The notes beneath the pieces were generated by a model, which had not been told where the DNA came from, made no database searches, and saw nothing but the letters and a program-made list of their open reading frames with translations. 52,270 bases of DNA from Flavobacterium restrictum (GTDB taxonomy: Bacteria; Bacteroidota; Bacteroidia; Flavobacteriales; Flavobacteriaceae). Every line of letters begins with the position of its first letter. Within the stretch, counting starts at the first letter, position 1. Shown here in pieces: positions 1 through 8,555 of this stretch. The translations under genes and the position numbers were made by a program. The stretch spans positions 12,865 to 65,134 of the forward strand of contig NZ_VJZT01000017.1 in assembly GCF_007097245.1 (NCBI RefSeq), read 5' to 3'.

Positions 1-471
1 GCCCTAGCAATCCGTTTCATCTGTGTCCATTTTACTTCAACAACAAGAACAGCTAAACACAATAAAAATCCGTTTTTATCTGCGTTTTGCCCTAGCAATC
101 CGTTTCATCTGTGTCCATTTACTTTAACAACAAGAACAGCTAAACGTAATAAAAAATCCGTTTTTGTCAGCGTTTTTCCCTAGCAATCCGTTTCATCTGT
201 GTCCATTTTACTTCAACAACAAGAACAGCTAAACACAATAAAAATCCGTTTTTATCTGCGTTTTTCCCTAGCAATCCGTTTCATCTGTGTCCATTTACTT
301 TAACAACAAGAACAGCTAAACGTAATAAAAAATCCGTTTTTGTCAGCGTTTTTCCCTAGCAATCCGTTTCATCTGTGTCCTTTTTTATTTGACAACAAGA
401 ACAGCTAAACACAATAAAAATCCGTTTTTATCCGCGTTTTGCCCTAGCAATCCGTTTCATCTGTGTCCTTT
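1..471. repeat. 88-bp tandem repeat array, alternating A and B variants
   Basis: Units begin at 1, 89, 177, 265, 353 and 441 (the last is partial), each exactly 88 bp. Each contains the core gccctagcaatccgtttcat and a second related core, aatccgtttttatctgcg. Units 1 and 3 are one variant (acacaataaaaatcc, tatctgcg) and units 2 and 4 another (cgtaataaaaaatcc, tgtcagcg), so the real period is a 176-bp dimer; unit 5 is a diverged A type. The array runs off the left edge. No ORF spans it. The stretch 472-622 before the next gene holds nothing further that I can identify. Confidence 0.9.
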
Positions 472-622
472 TGCGCAACAACCCGAGCAAATTCAGTTCT
501 CATAAGCATCATTATTTAGAATCGTTTTGAACCGCAAAAAAGAGAGCCGCTACCTGAAAAATAAATCTTAAATTTAGACTCAAAACCAACCCAGTTACCA
601 CTAACGCCAAATAACAACCTTT

Positions 623-2602
623 ATGAAATCTATGCTACCACTCTTATTCCTCCTTTTTACGGGGCTCACTTTTGCACAAAACAGTACAAAACGAACATTA
701 AAACCATCGGATATCTACCGTTTACAAAACTTGAGCGACCCTCATATTTCGCCTGATGGCAATTGGGTTGCCTACACACTCTCGACAGTTGATTCGATAA
801 AAAACAAACGAAATTCAGATATTTGGATGGTTTCTTGGGATGGGAAAGAGTCCATTCAGCTTACCAATAGCCCAGAAAGCGAATCCCAACCCAACTGGAG
901 TCCTGACGGGAAATATGTGTCCTTTGTCTCGTCACGAAACGGACTCAAAGGCAGTCAAATATGGATAATGGATCGCCGTGGTGGCGAAGCGAAACAACTA
1001 ACCGATTTGAAAAAAGGCGATTTGAATGACTATGAATGGTCGCCTGATGGTACCAAAATGGCTTTGGTTATCAAAACCCAACCCGATACCGCCAAAGTAA
1101 AAGTTCCAAAACCCATTGTTATCGATCGCTACCATTTCAAGCAAGATATTGAAGGGTATTTGACTAGAAAACCATCGCATCTTTATCTTTATGATGTGGC
1201 TACCAAAAAAATGGATACGCTTACTAAAGGAAGCTACGACGAGACCGATCCTAAATGGTCTCCTGATGGATCTCAAATCGCTTTTTTGAGTAATCGCACC
1301 ACCGATCCTGATCGCAATGAAAACTCGGATATTTGGGTAATCGATGCCAAAGCCAAAGCATCAATGAAGCAAATTACCACTTGGACAGGAAGCGATACTG
1401 CACAACAATGGAGTCCTGATGGCAAACAAATTGCGTATTTAAGATCGACGGCTTCGGATAATTATATCATGTACGACCAATCCGTTTTGTGTGTCGTTTC
1501 TAAAGAAGGTGGTGAACCAAAACTGCTCTCAAAATCCCTTGATAGGCCAGTAAGCAATCCGCGCTGGACCAAAAATGGAACTTCTCTAATGGCTTTGGTT
1601 ACCGATGACCGAACAAGATATGTTGCCGAATTTGCCGTTTCCGATGGGAAAACGACCAAAATTACTAGCGGCAATAGGAGTTTTACCGCATTAGAACGCC
1701 ATCCGTCGGGCAGTTTTTTAACGGCGATGAGTGAACCACAAATGCCAACAGAAATCTATGCACTTGAAGGTGGAATCACGCGACGACTTACCAAACACCA
1801 AGATTCTTTTTTAGAAAAAATAACACTAGCAACCGTCGAAGGATTTACCTCAAAAAGCAAAGATGGCATGTTGGTTTCTAGCCTTTTATACCGCCCAGCA
1901 AATGCACCTGTTGGAAAAAAATTACCTACCATTTTCTTTATTCACGGTGGACCAGTGTCACAAGATGAATTTAGTTTTGATCTCACGAGACAAATGTTTG
2001 CCGCTGCAGGATATGCCGTTGTAGCCGTTAATTATCGCGGTTCAAACGGGCGTGGATTGGCGTATTGCAAAGTAATATCGGGCGATTGGGGCAATAAAGA
2101 AGTGCTGGATATCCTAGGAGCTGCGGATTATGTGATTCAAAAAGGCATTGCCAATCCAGATAAATTAGGCATAGGCGGTTGGAGTTACGGCGGCATCTTG
2201 ACGGATTATACGATTGCTTCGGATACGCGTTTCAAAGCGGCTTCAAGCGGTGCTGGTGTTGCCCTAGTTTCATCGATGTATGGCGTGGATCAATATATCT
2301 TGCAGTATGATAATGAAATTGGACAACCTTGGAAAAATTTTGATAAGTATGTGGCGCTTTCGTATCCTTTTTTGAAAGCTTACAAAATCAAAACCCCCAC
2401 GCAGTTTATGGTGGGCGAAAGTGATTACAACGTGCCAGCTGTGGGTAGCGAGCAAATGTATCAGGCCTTCAAATCGTTAGGAATTCCTACGGAGCTTATT
2501 ATTTATCCAGGGCAGTTTCATGGGATTACCAATCCTAGTTTTCAAAAAGATCGTTTGGAGCGGTATTTAGTGTGGTTTAATACCTATTTGATGAAAAAAT
2601 AA
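623..2602 (+). CDS. S9 family prolyl oligopeptidase-like peptidase, secreted
   Basis: A 659-aa serine peptidase of the S9 (prolyl oligopeptidase/dipeptidyl-peptidase) type, expected to cleave short peptides in the periplasm. Residues 1-19 are a signal peptide ending in TFAQ. Residues ~35-400 contain repeated WD40-like (TolB/PD40) blades with 'WSPDG' motifs forming the propeller that filters substrates. The C-terminal alpha/beta-hydrolase domain has the catalytic triad Ser521 (in GWSYGG), Asp601 (in GESDYN) and His633 (in QFHG). The length is normal for the family. The ATG follows directly from a plausible signal sequence. It seems monocistronic, with a strong hairpin just after the stop. Exact specificity (DPP-IV, acylaminoacyl or other) cannot be decided from sequence. 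Confidence 0.92.
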   Translation: MKSMLPLLFLLFTGLTFAQNSTKRTLKPSDIYRLQNLSDPHISPDGNWVAYTLSTVDSIKNKRNSDIWMVSWDGKESIQLTNSPESESQPNWSPDGKYVSFVSSRNGLKGSQIWIMDRRGGEAKQLTDLKKGDLNDYEWSPDGTKMALVIKTQPDTAKVKVPKPIVIDRYHFKQDIEGYLTRKPSHLYLYDVATKKMDTLTKGSYDETDPKWSPDGSQIAFLSNRTTDPDRNENSDIWVIDAKAKASMKQITTWTGSDTAQQWSPDGKQIAYLRSTASDNYIMYDQSVLCVVSKEGGEPKLLSKSLDRPVSNPRWTKNGTSLMALVTDDRTRYVAEFAVSDGKTTKITSGNRSFTALERHPSGSFLTAMSEPQMPTEIYALEGGITRRLTKHQDSFLEKITLATVEGFTSKSKDGMLVSSLLYRPANAPVGKKLPTIFFIHGGPVSQDEFSFDLTRQMFAAAGYAVVAVNYRGSNGRGLAYCKVISGDWGNKEVLDILGAADYVIQKGIANPDKLGIGGWSYGGILTDYTIASDTRFKAASSGAGVALVSSMYGVDQYILQYDNEIGQPWKNFDKYVALSYPFLKAYKIKTPTQFMVGESDYNVPAVGSEQMYQAFKSLGIPTELIIYPGQFHGITNPSFQKDRLERYLVWFNTYLMKK

Positions 2603-2622
2603 ACAGAAAGAGTTGGGCTTTC

Positions 2623-2679
2623 AAAAGGTTCGTATGTTAAAAAGTAGATTTTATATACTCTTTAACATACGAACCTTTT
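2623..2679 (+). terminator. Long perfect hairpin after the S9 peptidase
   Basis: Two perfect 19-bp arms (2623-2641 aaaaggttcgtatgttaaa and 2661-2679, its exact reverse complement) flank a 19-nt loop. The hairpin starts 20 bp after the stop codon and is followed by an A-rich stretch. It probably ends the peptidase transcript, although the T-run is short, so an RNA-stabilising or other role is possible. Confidence 0.6.
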
Positions 2680-2804
2680 AAAAAAAGTATATTTGCTTTT
2701 CTCAAAAAATAAGGTGTCTAGGAATCAAAATACCCTAATTATGGATTCATTTCGCCTTAAATTTAGGAAATTAGTAGTATTGTTGCCAAATTTAAAAAAA
2801 TAGA

Positions 2805-4274
2805 ATGAAGGGTTTTAAATGGATTGTATTCGTATGGATTGTAACTAGTTGGACTGTTTTTTCGCAAGAAAAATGGATCAAACACATGATTGTAAAAGGC
2901 GAAACGATAACGAGTATTGCTCAAAAATACAAGATCAGCCCAAAAGCAATTTACGAGATGAATCCCGATGCAGTGGGGACACTTAAATTGAATGCGGTGT
3001 TGTTGATTCCTGTTTTAGATGCAAAAAAAGGATCAAAGGTGGTAGTCCAAGAGTCAGAAATGGTAACCACACTTCATGAAGTACAAACCAAAGAAACACT
3101 ATACGGAATTGCAAAACAATACGGAATTACAGTCGATGCCATCCAGAAAGCCAATCCAGTTTTAGAAAAATGCGCTCTGAAAATTGGTCAAAAAATCACC
3201 ATTATTGCAAAACCCAAAGCAGCAGAAAATACTATTCCAGCAAGCAAACCCATTCCTGAAGTTCCTGTTGTACTAGTTCCTGAAAAAAATCCAACACCAA
3301 AAGGGCTACCAATAATAGAAAAGCCAGAAGCAACAAACGTAACAAATGATGCCAAAACCAGTATTCACGAGGTTTTGCAAAAAGAAACCAAATACGGAAT
3401 CGCAAAGCAATACGGGATTACAGTAGCCGATTTAGAGCATGCCAACCCTGAATTGGAAAAAAAAGGATTGGAAATAGGTCAAAAAATAACGATTCCTCTA
3501 AAAGATGGTTTTGAAATAACAGCAAGCATCGAAAAACCGAAAGAAATACCAGTACCTCAAATCAGCATTCCCGAAAAAGAACTTCCTAAAACGGCAACAG
3601 TTGTAACACCCACAAAAACTCAAATTACGCCTCCTACACAAGGACAAATCACGCATGAAGTACTGCCTAAAGAAACCAAATACGGTATTGCAAAACAATA
3701 CGGAATTACCGTTCCAGAATTAGAAAAACAAAATCCCAATTGTGCCAATAGATTAATTGTAGGTACACAATTAACCATTTTCGGTAGCCAAGTGCCACCC
3801 GAAACTAGTAGTGAGAATACCTCAATTGAGGTTCTTGACAACAAAAAAACAACCACAACAGTAGCGAAAATTTTGCCAGTTTACAGTGACGAATTGGTCA
3901 ATGAATTAATAGATACCGCAACGGATAATATGGGGATTAGGTACAGAAGTGGCGGAACAACAAAAGCTGGTTTTGATTGTTCGGGTTTGGTTTGGTCTAC
4001 TTTTGATGCCAATCATATCGATTTGCCACGATCTTCTGTCGAGCAAGCTAATTTTGGAATTAAAGTTGATATGACGCAAGCCAAAAAAGGAGATTTAATC
4101 TTTTTTAAAACCAATGGCAGCAGGCAAATTAGTCATGTAGGCATGATTATAGAAGTGCTTGACGACGAAATAAAATTCATCCATTCCGCTACTTCGACGG
4201 GAGTTATGGTTTCCTCGACCAAGGAGGAATATTACGAAAAACGATTTGTACAAATAAGCCGCGTATTGCAATAA
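2805..4274 (+). CDS. Secreted LysM(x4)-NlpC/P60 peptidoglycan endopeptidase
   Basis: A 489-aa cell-wall hydrolase. Residues 1-20 form a signal peptide (ending TVFSQ). Four LysM repeats follow, at about 27-72, 90-134, 186-230 and 285-328; repeats 2-4 share an almost identical KETKYGIAKQYGITV core, which suggests recent internal duplication. They are joined by Pro/Lys/Glu-rich linkers. The NlpC/P60 domain lies at ~365-489, with catalytic Cys392 (DCSG), His444 (SHVGM) and His460 (IHSA). By family it should bind glycan through LysM and cut a stem-peptide bond, probably D-Glu-diaminopimelate. It stands alone on the plus strand, its stop 4 bp from the convergent stop of the next gene. Confidence 0.93.
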   Translation: MKGFKWIVFVWIVTSWTVFSQEKWIKHMIVKGETITSIAQKYKISPKAIYEMNPDAVGTLKLNAVLLIPVLDAKKGSKVVVQESEMVTTLHEVQTKETLYGIAKQYGITVDAIQKANPVLEKCALKIGQKITIIAKPKAAENTIPASKPIPEVPVVLVPEKNPTPKGLPIIEKPEATNVTNDAKTSIHEVLQKETKYGIAKQYGITVADLEHANPELEKKGLEIGQKITIPLKDGFEITASIEKPKEIPVPQISIPEKELPKTATVVTPTKTQITPPTQGQITHEVLPKETKYGIAKQYGITVPELEKQNPNCANRLIVGTQLTIFGSQVPPETSSENTSIEVLDNKKTTTTVAKILPVYSDELVNELIDTATDNMGIRYRSGGTTKAGFDCSGLVWSTFDANHIDLPRSSVEQANFGIKVDMTQAKKGDLIFFKTNGSRQISHVGMIIEVLDDEIKFIHSATSTGVMVSSTKEEYYEKRFVQISRVLQ

Positions 4275-4278
4275 ACCG

Positions 4279-4731
4279 TTATTCGGCGCTATTGACTTCT
4301 ATCCAATAGCCATCAGGATCTTGAAAATACAATTGTCTAATGCCATCAGCGCGAATGGTAATTTTATGAAGCGTTCCCGCCCAATCCAAATAAGGGATAT
4401 GGTTGTTGTCAAGCATTTTTACCAAAGCTTCAAAATGAGTCGTTTTGAAAGCAATGTGTACCGCTTTATTAACAATCACGGGCTCTTTGATGGTCGAAAC
4501 AAGGTGCAATTCTTTGGCATCGCCTAAAGAAACCCAGCGAATACCTTCTTTTTTTGTCTTATTCGTAATTTCGTATAGGTGTAACGTTTGGGTATAAAAA
4601 GCTACCGAAACATCCAGATTTTTTACCGAAAGTGCTACGTGATCTATTGTTAAATCAAAGTCAGTTGCCTCTTGAGCGCAAACAATGCCAATATGGAAAG
4701 TGGCCATTAGAAGAAAGATTATTTTTTTCAT
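4279..4731 (-). CDS. VOC (glyoxalase/bleomycin-resistance) superfamily protein with signal peptide
   Basis: A 150-aa protein starting with a clear signal peptide (MKKIIFLLMATFHIGIVCAQ), then a single vicinal-oxygen-chelate domain: 'TIDHVALSVKNLDVSVAFYT' at ~29-48 gives the first beta-alpha unit, and the ending 'LYFQDPDGYWIEV' contains the usual last metal ligand Glu. VOC proteins are normally cytoplasmic enzymes (glyoxalase I, dioxygenases, resistance proteins), so an exported version is less usual. It is the second gene of a minus-strand pair, 11 bp after the gene starting at 5123. The substrate is unknown. Confidence 0.82.
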   Translation of the reverse strand: MKKIIFLLMATFHIGIVCAQEATDFDLTIDHVALSVKNLDVSVAFYTQTLHLYEITNKTKKEGIRWVSLGDAKELHLVSTIKEPVIVNKAVHIAFKTTHFEALVKMLDNNHIPYLDWAGTLHKITIRADGIRQLYFQDPDGYWIEVNSAE

Positions 4732-4742
4732 GGTATCGTTTT

Positions 4743-5123
4743 TTAGTTTGTTTTTCTAGCCATTAAAAATTTTCCTAAACCCAGTTGCAATCCGAGTCGT
4801 GTTTGGGTTAATTCTAAAATGGTCAATTCAGAAATTCCCAGTTTTTTGGTGGTTAGAACTATTTTTTTGCCATCAAAAGCCAGCACCCAAGTTCCTGCCA
4901 TTTGCTGTCCCATGCAGTAGGCTTCGAATTTTCCATTTTCGATAAAGGTAAAGGTCATTTTGTTGATAATATCCGATTGTAACATTTTCAGTCCTTGTTC
5001 ATTCATTTTGGATTTATCCAAAACGTCTTTGAAAACCCATTTCCCGGGAAGTAAAACAGCATTTTGAGCCTGTACTATGGATGCAGTTACAAAAAAGAGG
5101 AAGAGAAGAATTTTGACTCTCAT
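4743..5123 (-). CDS. Small secreted lipocalin-like protein of unknown function
   Basis: A 126-aa protein. Residues 1-19 are a signal peptide ending VQAQ. The remainder is a small beta-rich fold with 'LPGKWVF' near the start and 'MAGTWVL' in the middle, resembling the short lipocalin-like domains of Bacteroidota, where W-containing first strands open a small barrel. I see no catalytic motif. It probably forms a two-gene operon with the exported VOC protein 11 bp downstream. The family assignment is tentative. Confidence 0.6.
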   Translation of the reverse strand: MRVKILLFLFFVTASIVQAQNAVLLPGKWVFKDVLDKSKMNEQGLKMLQSDIINKMTFTFIENGKFEAYCMGQQMAGTWVLAFDGKKIVLTTKKLGISELTILELTQTRLGLQLGLGKFLMARKTN

Positions 5124-5357
5124 TTTTTTTAGCGAATATACTAAAAATCAGCTTTCTATTTATGGATTTCTAATTTAAGCAGAGGATTTGGTATTGAAGT
5201 ACCACGGTAGATTGCCTCGGCTGTTCATTATCGCTTAATGTCATTGAAGGAATGGGTTTTTTTATTTTCCCGCAGATTCGGCAGATTTTTTTATGATTAT
5301 AACCGTTCAGATTCAATCTTCCAAACCAAATCAAGAGGCTTTGAGTTCATGGTTTAT

Positions 5358-5430
5358 TTGAAATTTGTCATTTAAAGCAACACCTTTAGAATTTGAAAAA
5401 TTGAATTTTGAAATTTGTCTTTTAAAGCAA
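5358..5430. repeat. Direct repeat in the intergenic region before the APC permease
   Basis: Two 23-nt copies (5358-5380 and 5408-5430) of ttgaaatttgtc[a/t]tttaaagcaa, identical apart from one base and spaced exactly 50 bp apart, sit in the 406-bp gap 5124-5529. The same gap has ccgcagattcggcagattt near 5270, similar in style to the tandem repeats at the start of the window. I see no gene here. The repeats are probably degenerate flavobacterial intergenic repeats, but they lie 100 bp before a promoter and could bind a regulator. Confidence 0.6.
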
Positions 5431-5476
5431 TACGGGTATTTTAAAAACGAATGCCCTGGTTCGTCATTGTGATTTT

Positions 5477-5505
5477 TTGAAGTTTCTAAAAAAAGTATAC
5501 CTTTA
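5477..5505 (+). promoter_or_regulatory. Candidate Bacteroidota promoter for the APC permease
   Basis: A -33 TTG (5477-5479) is followed after 18 bp by TACCTTTA (5498-5505), matching 7 of 8 positions of the TAnnTTTG -7 element. The predicted start site falls about 15-20 nt before the ATG at 5530. Confidence 0.4.
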
Positions 5506-5529
5506 GCCAACCAAAAAACCAAAATAGAA

Positions 5530-6939
5530 ATGGAAGAGAATAAACCAGAAGAATTTAAGAGAGAACTCGGATTGCTAGACGGCACCATGCTGGTGGTAGG
5601 ATCTATGATTGGTTCCGGAATATTTATAGTAAGTGCCGATATTGCCAGACAAGTAGGTTCAGCGGGTTGGCTGTTGTTGATTTGGTTGATTTCGGGATTG
5701 ATTACGATTATTGCTGCGGTAAGTTATGGCGAGTTGAGTGCGATGTTTCCCAAAGCTGGCGGACAGTACGTTTATCTAAAAGAATCCTATAATAAACTGA
5801 TTGCTTTTTTGTATGGTTGGAGTTTCTTTGCAGTGATTCAAACGGGAACTATTGCAGCGGTAGGTGTTGGTTTTTCTAAATTTGCGGCTTATTTGATTCC
5901 GCCTTTAAGCGATGAAAATGTGTTGTTTGTTGCGGGGAGTTTCAAGCTAAATGCAGCTCAAATTGTATCCATTATCACCATTATATTTCTCACGTATTTG
6001 AATAGTCGTGGTGTCAAGAACAGTAAAATTTTGCAAACTGTTTTAACGGTTATTAAAATACTTTCTTTGTTTGGATTAATTGTTTTTGGGTTTATTTTGG
6101 CCGCCAAAGCCGATGTTTGGAATGCTAATTGGGCTGATGCTTGGAGCACAAAAGCGTTTAATACCGAAACTGGTTCGTGGTTGCCCATAAGCGGAACCGC
6201 TTTGATTACAGGTATTTCGGCAGCGATGGTTGGGTCTTTGTTTTCGAGTGATGCTTGGGTTGGTGTGACTTTTATTGCAGGAGAAATTAAGAACCCCAAA
6301 CGCAATGTTGGGTTGAGTTTGTTTTTAGGAACTTTTATTGTGACGGTTATTTATATGTTGGCCAATGTAATGTACTTGGCAGTAATTCCGATGCAAGAAA
6401 TTGCTACTGCCAAGTCTGATCGTGTGGCTGTGGTGGCTTCGCAATATACTTTTGGCGATATGGGTACGATTATTATTGCGGTAATGATTATGATTTCGAC
6501 ATTTGCCTGCAACAACGGATTAATTATGGCGGGGGCGAGAGTTTATTACACGATGGCCAAGGACGGTTTGTTCTTCAAGAAAGCGGCGGAACTTAATGAC
6601 GCAAGTGTTCCCGCTTGGGCTTTGTGGGCGCAGTGTTTGTGGGCATCCTTATTGTGTTTGACAGGAAAATATGGGGATTTATTGGATTTTGTAATCATCA
6701 TTGTATTGATCTTTTACATATTAACTATTTACGGAATTTTTATTCTGCGCCACAAAATGCCAGATATTGAGCGCCCTTACAAAGCTTTTGGATATCCTTA
6801 CTTGCCCTTTTTGTATATTATCATAGCTTCGGCGGTATGCGTTTCGTTGTTGTTTACTAAATTTTCGACCTGCGGCTGGGGAGTGTTAATAATGCTTACC
6901 GGAATTCCTATTTATTATTTGAGCAAACCGAAGGAATAA
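5530..6939 (+). CDS. APC-superfamily amino acid permease
   Basis: A 469-aa integral membrane transporter with about 12 hydrophobic helices. The first helix carries the APC signature 'GTMLVVGSMIGSGIFIV' (about residues 18-34), where the broken helix at GSGIF contacts substrate, and the second helix region has 'AVSYGELSAMFPKAGGQYVY'. Length and motifs fit the amino acid/polyamine/organocation family, LAT/serine-threonine exchanger branch. It acts in the inner membrane. It stands alone and is followed by a palindromic element; the next gene (alanine dehydrogenase, opposite strand) hints at amino acid use. Substrate specificity cannot be read from the sequence. Confidence 0.9.
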   Translation: MEENKPEEFKRELGLLDGTMLVVGSMIGSGIFIVSADIARQVGSAGWLLLIWLISGLITIIAAVSYGELSAMFPKAGGQYVYLKESYNKLIAFLYGWSFFAVIQTGTIAAVGVGFSKFAAYLIPPLSDENVLFVAGSFKLNAAQIVSIITIIFLTYLNSRGVKNSKILQTVLTVIKILSLFGLIVFGFILAAKADVWNANWADAWSTKAFNTETGSWLPISGTALITGISAAMVGSLFSSDAWVGVTFIAGEIKNPKRNVGLSLFLGTFIVTVIYMLANVMYLAVIPMQEIATAKSDRVAVVASQYTFGDMGTIIIAVMIMISTFACNNGLIMAGARVYYTMAKDGLFFKKAAELNDASVPAWALWAQCLWASLLCLTGKYGDLLDFVIIIVLIFYILTIYGIFILRHKMPDIERPYKAFGYPYLPFLYIIIASAVCVSLLFTKFSTCGWGVLIMLTGIPIYYLSKPKE

Positions 6940-6990
6940 TTTTAGGGGTATTATTATTGAGATGTTTTCAAAGAGGTTCACTGTTTCTCT

Positions 6991-7090
6991 TTAGCCCCGA
7001 TAGGAGCGGCATCCTTTTTTTATTTTACCCTGTCAGGGTTTTGAACCCTGACAGGGTAAAATAAAAAAAGATATAGCGGATAGCGGGAAC
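6991..7090. repeat. Composite palindromic intergenic element with 27-bp arms
   Basis: A perfect inverted repeat, arms 7014-7040 and 7044-7070 with a 3-nt loop (ttg). The inner part is the symmetrical ccctgtcagggtt...aaccctgacaggg and the outer part a T-run pairing with an A-run. It is bordered on the left by agccccgataggagcggc (6993-7010) and on the right by agcggatagcggga (about 7074-7087). Related borders occur near 36,243-36,385 and 42,516. It lies between convergent genes and could end both transcripts, but its conserved flanks suggest a repeated element family. Confidence 0.75.
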
Positions 7091-7159
7091 GATCTTTCCT
7101 GAAAAAGCCTATTTTTTTGCTCCTAAAAATAAGAATCGAATACCTGTTTCTAAAAAGCA

Positions 7160-7191
7160 GAAAACCCGCCTTGAGAACAAGACGGGTTTTT
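7160..7191 (-). terminator. Terminator of ald
   Basis: The arms gaaaacccg (7160-7168) and cgggttttt (7183-7191) are extended by ctt/aag around one mismatch. On the minus strand the hairpin is followed by a short T-rich tail. It lies 28 bp downstream of the ald stop. Confidence 0.6.
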
Positions 7192-7218
7192 CTAGTGTAG
7201 TAAGCACTTTATATACTA

Positions 7219-8343
7219 CTAGATAACGGTGTTTTCTAGTAGTAACTCTTCATTAAAAGGAAGGTTCCAAGCTTGGGCAACCCCTTTGTAAAGGATTTTT
7301 CCGTTGGCTATGTTCAATCCTTTTTTTAACTCTTCGTTTTCGGCACAGGCTTTTTTCCATCCTTTGTTGGCTAGTTGCAAGGCGTAAGGCAGGGTTGCAT
7401 TTGTAAGTGCCAATGTGGAGGTATAAGGAACTGCACCAGGCATATTGGCCACGCAGTAATGTACAATGTCGTCAATTATAAATGTGGGATTTTCGTGTGT
7501 GGTTGGGGTACAGGTTTCGATACAACCGCCTTGATCTACGGCTACATCTACGACTACTGTTCCTGGGCGCATTAATTTGAGCATATCTCTGGTGATCAAA
7601 TGTGGTGCTTTTGCTCCGGGAATTAATACGGCTCCTACGACTAAATCCGAATCGGTTATGGCTTTGCGAATGTTGTATTGGTTGGACATAATCGTGGTTA
7701 CGTTAGCTGGCATCACATCATCTAAATAACGCAAACGAGCCAAACTCACATCCATTATAGTAACTTGTGCACCCAGTCCTGCAGCCATTTTGGCGGCTTG
7801 CGTGCCTACGATACCGCCACCAAGTACCAAGACTTTGGCTGGAGGAACTCCCGGAACGCCACCTAATAGAATACCGCGTCCTTTTAATGGTTTTTCGAGG
7901 TATTTTGCGCCTTGTTGAATCGCCATACGACCTGCCACTTCGGACATTGGTACTAATAATGGTAGGCTTCTATCTGTTTTTTCGACGGTTTCATAAGCCA
8001 AACAAATTGCTTGTCGCTCTATCATAGCGTGCGTTAAGGGTTGGGACGACGCAAAGTGGAAATAGGTAAAAAGCAGTTGGTCTTTTTGGATCAATTCGTA
8101 CTCCGAAGCAATGGGTTCCTTTACCTTGATAATCATTTCGGCAATGTTGTAAACTGCCTCGATGGTGGGAAGTATTTGGGCACCTGCAGCAATGTATTCG
8201 GCATCATCAAAACCGCTTCCCTCTCCAGCCGTAGCTTGAATGTAGACTTGGTGTCCGTGGTTTTTCATTTCGGCTGCTCCTGCTGGAGTTAGTGCCACAC
8301 GATTTTCGTTATTCTTGATTTCTTTTGGTACGCCTATGATCAT
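7219..8343 (-). CDS. ald: Alanine dehydrogenase
   Basis: NAD-dependent alanine dehydrogenase (L-alanine + NAD+ + water to pyruvate + ammonia + NADH), 374 aa. The start at 8343 gives the conserved N-terminus MIIGVPKEIKNNENRVALTP; an upstream in-frame ATG at 8370 would add nine unconserved residues. Visible key residues are Arg15, Lys75 (KVKEP) and His96 (YFHFA), which correspond to the substrate and catalytic residues of the family, plus the NAD-binding GGGIVG motif near 177. Its divergent neighbour is an Lrp/AsnC-type regulator, a pairing that in other bacteria controls ald in response to amino acids. A terminator hairpin follows the stop. Confidence 0.95.
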   Translation of the reverse strand: MIIGVPKEIKNNENRVALTPAGAAEMKNHGHQVYIQATAGEGSGFDDAEYIAAGAQILPTIEAVYNIAEMIIKVKEPIASEYELIQKDQLLFTYFHFASSQPLTHAMIERQAICLAYETVEKTDRSLPLLVPMSEVAGRMAIQQGAKYLEKPLKGRGILLGGVPGVPPAKVLVLGGGIVGTQAAKMAAGLGAQVTIMDVSLARLRYLDDVMPANVTTIMSNQYNIRKAITDSDLVVGAVLIPGAKAPHLITRDMLKLMRPGTVVVDVAVDQGGCIETCTPTTHENPTFIIDDIVHYCVANMPGAVPYTSTLALTNATLPYALQLANKGWKKACAENEELKKGLNIANGKILYKGVAQAWNLPFNEELLLENTVI

Positions 8344-8555
8344 AGCTAAAGGATTAAGTGATGGAGACAAAATAGAAGTACAAATTTAAAGAATAAAGAA
8401 AAAATTAGTGCGTTATGCTTTTAAATAAGAAAATATTGTTTTTATTAATTATATTAGCAAAAATATATTCTGTACAAAGCCTTTTTTGCATTTGTAAAAA
8501 GAAAAATAATCTGATTGCTGTTCCCAAACCAGCATGCCTAACTCCTGTAAGCATT

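Noticed and set aside
1..471. CRISPR array
   Set aside because: Units are contiguous 88-bp copies with no unique spacers and no cas genes in the window.
5331..5588. Minus-strand 85-aa ORF across the permease promoter
   Set aside because: It consists of repeat sequence and the antisense of the permease start.
8415..8555. N-terminal extension of the Lrp-type regulator
   Set aside because: Low-complexity hydrophobic sequence upstream of the conserved family start at 8556; probably promoter DNA.
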